Origin: JAKACA01 sp050008715
Lineage (GTDB): Bacteria; Actinomycetota; Acidimicrobiia; Acidimicrobiales; Bog-793
Direction: 5' to 3'
Length of the DNA: 64,000 nt
Assembly (NCBI GenBank): GCA_050008715.1
Contig: JBEKMC010000004.1
Span: 7,219-71,218 of the forward strand
The position numbers and the translations under genes are program-made. Shown piece after piece: positions 60,350 to 64,000 of the stretch. Below the pieces are notes generated by a model. It saw nothing but the letters and a program-made list of their open reading frames with translations, was not told the DNA's origin and searched no databases. How positions within the stretch are numbered: the stretch's first letter is position 1; every line of letters begins with the position of its first letter.

Positions 60350-60394
60350 CGCTCGAGGGCTCAGACATGACGCATTGACACGTCACGCAGCAAT

Positions 60395-60438
60395 GCCCTC
60401 CGGTCTTTCCACAAGCTCTCGTGGGTGGACCGGAGGGC
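60395..60438. terminator. Bidirectional hairpin terminator between the lyase and the pilin gene
   Basis: GCCCTCCGGTC ... GACCGGAGGGC, 11-bp perfect stem, 22-nt loop with some inner pairing (TCCAC / GTGG). It lies in the 115-bp gap between the convergent lyase (stop 60349) and pilin (stop 60465). Confidence 0.75.
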
Positions 60439-60464
60439 AACGATGCCGATCGCCAGCATTCGTC

Positions 60465-61055
60465 CTAGCCGGGTGGGAACCCGGTACCGGACAAGGCCGA
60501 CACGTTACTCGTGGCCGTGGCGTACGTACTCGCCTTGCAGCCCGACACCGTCGTCGCCCGCACCACGAAGAAGGACGTACCCGGCGCGGTCAGACCCTCC
60601 ACGGCCGTCGACTGCTGAGTGGGGATATCTAGGAGACCCCAGCAGTCTCTCGTTCCCGGAGAGAACGCCGTCAGCACAAGATACGTAGGACCACTCGCGG
60701 GCCAGTACAGACTCACGACGTGCGCACTGGTCGAACCGCTCGCCGTGGTGAAACTCAGGCCTGTGGCGATCTGCTGGATGTCCGAAGTAGTCGCGCTCGG
60801 AACCGTCAGATTCGTGTAGGACTGGCCACTATCGGTGTAGTACACCTTCGCTCCCGTCAGCGCGGTCTGAAGGTTGTCTTGCGATGCCGTGTTGTTCGCT
60901 GTGTTCGTCAGCGCCAGGTACGTCGGGATCGCAATAGCCAACAGGATGCCGATGATGAGCAGGACCACAAGCAATTCGATGAGGGTGAAACCACCGTCAT
61001 CGCCTGCATGGCCGCACACGCGAGACCGCGCTGCGGCAACTCGGTGACTCAGCAC
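60465..61055 (-). CDS. Type IV prepilin (second copy)
   Basis: 196 residues. A 22-residue leader MLSHRVAAARSRVCGHAGDD ends in GG, then the class III cleavage context G^FTLIELLVVLLIIGILLAIAIP, with Glu5 of the mature protein. The remainder is a Ser/Thr-rich globular domain with two cysteines near the end (RDCWGLLD and VSGCKAS) that probably form the D-loop disulfide. GTG 61055 has AGGAG upstream; longer frames are not homologous. Closely related to the next pilin gene; a hairpin lies between them. Confidence 0.93.
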   Translation of the reverse strand: MLSHRVAAARSRVCGHAGDDGGFTLIELLVVLLIIGILLAIAIPTYLALTNTANNTASQDNLQTALTGAKVYYTDSGQSYTNLTVPSATTSDIQQIATGLSFTTASGSTSAHVVSLYWPASGPTYLVLTAFSPGTRDCWGLLDIPTQQSTAVEGLTAPGTSFFVVRATTVSGCKASTYATATSNVSALSGTGFPPG

Positions 61056-61102
61056 GCTGATCTCCTTTCCCGATCTCTCCGCTGCCTCGTAGCCGAAACA
61101 CA

Positions 61103-61135
61103 AGTCCCCCGAGCCGTAGACCGACTCGGGGGACT
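61103..61135 (-). terminator. Hairpin between the two pilin genes
   Basis: AGTCCCCCGAG-(11 nt)-CTCGGGGGACT, 11-bp perfect stem, followed on the minus strand by TTGTGTTT. It lies after the first pilin and 48 bp ahead of the second pilin start, so it can end or lower transcription between the two pilins. Confidence 0.7.
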
Positions 61136-61201
61136 CAAAACGCTTCGTCATTGACCTGATCATCCAGGTCACCACGAGTTACTTGGTTCGAGTCAGCTAG
61201 C

Positions 61202-61792
61202 TCAACCGGCCGGGAATCCGGTGGTCAAGAGATTGGCGGCTGTGAACGTTGCAGCGCCCGCAGTGGAACCAATGCAGGTGGTGGGCGTTGAAGCCTTGAT
61301 AACTCCGAAGTACGTCCCAGGTGCCGTTTGGCCACCGGTGGTGGTACCTGCCGTCTGGGTGACCGTGTTGTCGATCTCGACCCAGCAGTCGTTGGTGCCA
61401 TTGGCGAACGCAGCCAGCACGAGGGCCGAGCCAGTGTCAGTGACGAACGCACTGACGATGTGCGGGCCAGAGGAAGGCGCGGTGCCCGAGACGAAGCTCA
61501 GTCCGGTACCGATCTGCTGGATGTCGGACGTACTCGCGCTGGGACTCTCCAGGTTTGTGTAGGTCTGGTTGCTGTCAGTGAAGTACGTCTTCGCACCCGT
61601 GAGGGCGTTCTGCAGGTTGGCCTGGGCGGCAGTGTTGTTGGCGCCCTTGGTCACCGACAAGAACGTCGGGATCGCGATGGCCAGCAGAATGCCGATGATG
61701 AGCAGTACAACCAAGAGCTCGATCAGGGTGAATCCCTCATCTCCCCCCTCGCTGCCGAGGTGCCGTTGACGACACCTTTCGACGAAAGACAT
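61202..61792 (-). CDS. Type IV prepilin (first copy, probable major pilin)
   Basis: 196 residues. The 20-residue leader MSFVERCRQRHLGSEGGDEG is followed by FTLIELLVVLLIIGILLAIAIP; mature Glu5 is present. The globular part shares the spacing of the second pilin (NLQNALTGAKTYFTDSNQTY versus NLQTALTGAKVYYTDSGQSY) and has Cys in NDCWVEID and TTCIGS. AAGGAGG lies eight bases before the ATG, a very strong site, and a sigma-28-like promoter is 45 bp upstream. Strong signals for expression suggest this is the major subunit. Confidence 0.94.
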   Translation of the reverse strand: MSFVERCRQRHLGSEGGDEGFTLIELLVVLLIIGILLAIAIPTFLSVTKGANNTAAQANLQNALTGAKTYFTDSNQTYTNLESPSASTSDIQQIGTGLSFVSGTAPSSGPHIVSAFVTDTGSALVLAAFANGTNDCWVEIDNTVTQTAGTTTGGQTAPGTYFGVIKASTPTTCIGSTAGAATFTAANLLTTGFPAG

Positions 61793-61836
61793 TGAGTGTT
61801 CCTCCTTGGGTCAATTGAAATGATCCGTCACCACAA

Positions 61837-61864
61837 TGATCGGCCAGATCAGCCGGCGACTTTA
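61837..61864 (-). promoter_or_regulatory. Sigma-28-like promoter ahead of the major pilin gene
   Basis: On the minus strand: TAAAGTCG ... GCCGATCA, TAAA at 61864-61861, GCCGATCA at 61844-61837, 16 nt between. The first half matches 6 of 8 with the FliA -35 (TAAAGTTT); the second matches 7 of 8 with GCCGATAA. The distance to the ATG (45 bp) gives a short leader that includes the ribosome binding site. Confidence 0.62.
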
Positions 61865-61980
61865 GGCGCAATCGACCCTTTATCGAAAAAAGTGACCGCC
61901 CGGGCGACACGAGCATGACGACGCCCTTGGCGGGGGAACCGTCAGACTTTCCGCCAGAATCTTTGGCCGCTGCCGGCGCC

Positions 61981-62292
61981 TCAAGACCACGGGCCACCGG
62001 CTCCTCCATCCGAGGGAGCAGCGGGTTCGTGTGTTGGAGCCGGCACATGACCCGAGGTCGGGTAGTGAGCCCCGGTCGGGACCCTCCCGCCGTCCGCTGG
62101 TGGCTCGGCTGGCCGCACGGGCTCGTCGAATGCACGGACCGGCGGAGGAGCGCTCGCCGCCTGCACGTAGATACCGAATTCCTGCTCCAAGACGGCGTCG
62201 AGATCGGTAGAGGACCGGATTGATGCTGTACCGGCCGACTCTCGGCCGGGTGCCACGACCGGTTCCTGCATCTGATGCTCCGCTGGGCCCAT
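61981..62292 (-). CDS. Hypothetical small protein upstream of the pilins
   Basis: 103 residues from ATG 62292 with GGGAGA nine bases upstream. It holds a short helical segment SSTDLDAVLEQEFGIYVQAAS; the rest is Pro/Ala/Gly-rich and probably disordered. No signal peptide or membrane helix. Weak evidence: it is the better of two overlapping frames. Confidence 0.4.
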   Translation of the reverse strand: MGPAEHQMQEPVVAPGRESAGTASIRSSTDLDAVLEQEFGIYVQAASAPPPVRAFDEPVRPAEPPADGGRVPTGAHYPTSGHVPAPTHEPAAPSDGGAGGPWS

Positions 62293-62483
62293 CGCGTTCC
62301 GTCTCCCAATCTTCAGCCGGTCAGCCAAGTCGCCGGCGTGGCGGTGTCTCGCTGCCAACTTACCGCGCCGGGACCTGAAGGGACGGCAGCCGCGATTCCG
62401 ACAGGCCATCGCCACGATCCGGCGAGGTCTGCGCTACGAGCTTGCCGCGTGTCGGAGCCGAGAGCGTGTTGAATGGTTGATCG

Positions 62484-63803
62484 ATGGTCCGATCGCTGAG
62501 GTTGCTCATCCCCGCCCTCACGGCGGTGATCGTGCTCCTTATCGGGGCGATCCACGCTCAGGTTCACAATTACTCACTCTCGCATCACGGTGCGGAGCTC
62601 GACTGGTTGATCGCCCTGATCGCCCTCGTGTGGACCACGACCTATGCCGCAGGAGTCAACGAGCCGGGCCTTGCATTCGGGACGCGCTTCGTCAGGTCCG
62701 CCGGCGCCGTCGGCAGCGCCATCGTCATTATCGCCCTGTTACAGGTCAGCAGCCGCACTGCGCTGCTCCCACGGTTCGACCTCGGTCTCAGCGTCGCGGT
62801 CCTCATCCCGGGCCTGGCGGCGTTGTCGGCCGTCGCCCAGCGGTCGGCGACGCTGCAAGGTGAGCAAGAACGCGTCATCGCGCTCGTCGACGACGCCGAG
62901 CGCCAGCGCCTGTCACGAGACGTCGCCGTACGCCCCGAACACAACTCTCTGCTCGTCCTTGCTGTGCAGCCTGCGGAGATGACGCCGACTCCGGAAGGCC
63001 CGAAACCCCTCGAAGATCTCGTCTCCCGCCACCGGATCACTCTCGTCGTGCTGAACCGGGAGGCGCAATCGCTCGATGAAGTAGTCGCCCAGGCCGCCGG
63101 CGTCCACTCCCATGGAGTACGGATCCGCACGCTGTCGCTGTTCTACGACGAGTGGCTCGGCAAGCTCCCGATCTCCGAGCTCGAGCGGATCGCCCTGCTC
63201 TTCGATATCAACGAGATCCACCACCCGGTGTACGCGCGCATGAAGCGGTTCCTGGACGTTGCTCTCGCCTTGGCCGGCGTGCCCGTGCTGGGCATCGCCA
63301 TCCCCGTCGTGGCTCTGGTCAACCTCGCCGGCAACCGAGGCCCGCTGTTCTTCCACCAAGAGCGCGTAGGCAAGGGCAACGTCGTGTTCACGATCCACAA
63401 GTTCCGCACGATGCGTCCGACCGAGGGCCGGGCCGACTGGACCCTCCCCGACGACGAGCGAGTGGGCGCCGTGGGCCGCATGTTGCGCACCCTGCACATC
63501 GACGAGCTGCCGCAGGTGTGGAACGTGTTGCGAAGGGACCTCTCCATCGTCGGCCCGCGACCCGAGCAGCCCCGATACGTGGCACAACTCACCGAGTCGA
63601 TCCCGTTCTACGAGACTCGTCACCTCGTGCGGCCCGGCATCACCGGTTGGGCACAAGTGAAATACGACTACGGAGCGAGCGAACTCGATGCGCTCGAGAA
63701 GCTTCAGTACGAGTTCTATTACCTGAGGCACCAGAGTCTGCCCCTCGACCTGCGAATCATCGGTCGCACCCTCCGATCGGTCGTCGGTCGCGAAGGCAGG
63801 TGA
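62484..63803 (+). CDS. Polyprenyl-phosphate sugar-phosphate transferase (exopolysaccharide initiation)
   Basis: Membrane enzyme that moves a sugar-1-phosphate from UDP-sugar to undecaprenyl phosphate, the first step of repeat-unit synthesis. The protein has 439 residues. Four N-terminal membrane helices (residues 1-110), a cytoplasmic CoA-binding-like domain, then the catalytic part: KRFLDVALALAGVPVLGIAI, QERVGKGNVVFTIHKFRTMR, LRTLHIDELPQVWNVLRRDLS, IVGPRPEQPRYV and PGITGWAQVKYDYG. WbaP/WcaJ-type family. Start ATG 62484. Confidence 0.93.
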   Translation: MVRSLRLLIPALTAVIVLLIGAIHAQVHNYSLSHHGAELDWLIALIALVWTTTYAAGVNEPGLAFGTRFVRSAGAVGSAIVIIALLQVSSRTALLPRFDLGLSVAVLIPGLAALSAVAQRSATLQGEQERVIALVDDAERQRLSRDVAVRPEHNSLLVLAVQPAEMTPTPEGPKPLEDLVSRHRITLVVLNREAQSLDEVVAQAAGVHSHGVRIRTLSLFYDEWLGKLPISELERIALLFDINEIHHPVYARMKRFLDVALALAGVPVLGIAIPVVALVNLAGNRGPLFFHQERVGKGNVVFTIHKFRTMRPTEGRADWTLPDDERVGAVGRMLRTLHIDELPQVWNVLRRDLSIVGPRPEQPRYVAQLTESIPFYETRHLVRPGITGWAQVKYDYGASELDALEKLQYEFYYLRHQSLPLDLRIIGRTLRSVVGREGR

Positions 63804-63924
63804 GGGGCCGCCGGGAACGTCAATTGCCACGTCCTCCGAGCGCGCCCGAGGTAACGTCGGTCATGTCGACGGGCCACCTCTGCACCACGAGGGCGGGAGA
63901 CCGCCCACCCGCGATTCGTCCCGG

Positions 63925-64000
63925 GTGACATCGCCGTCCATGAACGCGCCCGATTACCTCGAAGGGTCTTCTGCCCACGGCGACGACCCCGCCATCGACG
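63925..64000 (+). CDS. Possible start of a further gene (cut by window edge)
   Basis: From GTG 63925 or ATG 63940 an open frame reads MNAPDYLEGSSAHGDDPAID to the window end. No clear ribosome binding site; too short to identify. Its location after the sugar transferase would suit another polysaccharide gene. Confidence 0.3.
   Translation, partial: MTSPSMNAPDYLEGSSAHGDDPAID

Noticed and set aside
61805..61910. Possible cyclic-di-GMP (GEMM) riboswitch in the pilin leader
   Set aside because: AAAGGGTCGATTGCGCC recalled part of GEMM, but the two conserved stems and the tetraloop receptor could not be drawn, and the promoter box places most of it upstream of the transcript.
1..64000. CRISPR arrays, tRNA, rRNA, insertion sequences
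   Set aside because: The tandem repeats seen are 15-45 bp without spacers, and no cloverleaf, rRNA segment or transposase was found on reading.

Overview
The window is GC-rich, densely coded DNA with many GTG starts and stop/start overlaps. The gene content (menaquinone synthesis, mycofactocin, a Bpa-type proteasome activator, monoderm-style type IV pili without PilP/PilQ) points to an actinobacterium. Among actinobacteria, a deep lineage such as Acidimicrobiia fits best. This placement is inferred from gene content only.

Layout. 1-2.6 kb (minus): shikimate-pathway genes aroC-aroK-aroB (aroB cut by the window edge) and an NfuA-like Fe-S carrier. 2.76-6.25 kb (plus): a translationally coupled triad of an ATP-grasp protein, a radical SAM protein with a CCAEP tail, and a Cys-rich protein. 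6.3-11.6 kb: small hypotheticals, a GH13 alpha-glucosidase, an amino-acid permease, then a 784-bp gap holding a strongly A-depleted tract and a frameshifted, truncated permease remnant. 11.6-16.2 kb: RNase D, a flavin reductase, a lipoprotein, TyrS and a DUF169 protein. 16.2-21.9 kb: menaquinone genes menD, menH, menA, menB and menE on both strands.

21.8-35.2 kb (minus): a 13.4-kb mycofactocin operon. Its order is mftA-mftB-mftC, two OYE/FadH-type oxidoreductases, ETF-alpha, a FixC-like flavoprotein, a FixX-like ferredoxin, ETF-beta, a mycofactocin-coupled SDR, an NDMA-type alcohol dehydrogenase, and mftF. Nearly every junction overlaps. No mftD or mftE is present in the window. The proposed working is that MftA is cut and modified to a peptide redox cofactor, nicotinoprotein dehydrogenases reduce it, and the ETF/FixCX module could carry the electrons to quinone. 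The neighbouring men genes make menaquinone.

35.3-47.99 kb: an SDR, a DUF255 thioredoxin-fold protein, a secreted choice-of-anchor-D protein, a patatin, DnaE, the proteasome activator Bpa and several hypotheticals. 48.1-61.9 kb: a type IV pilus locus with pilT, pilD, pilB, a second pilT with an N-terminal extension, pilC, a pilM-pilN fusion, pilO, and two pilins on the opposite strand. A tryptophanase-like gene sits inside it. Two sites resembling sigma-28 promoters, with identical 16-nt spacing, lie ahead of pilB and of the first pilin. 62.5-63.8 kb: a sugar transferase for polysaccharide assembly. No rRNA, tRNA, CRISPR array or intact insertion sequence was seen.
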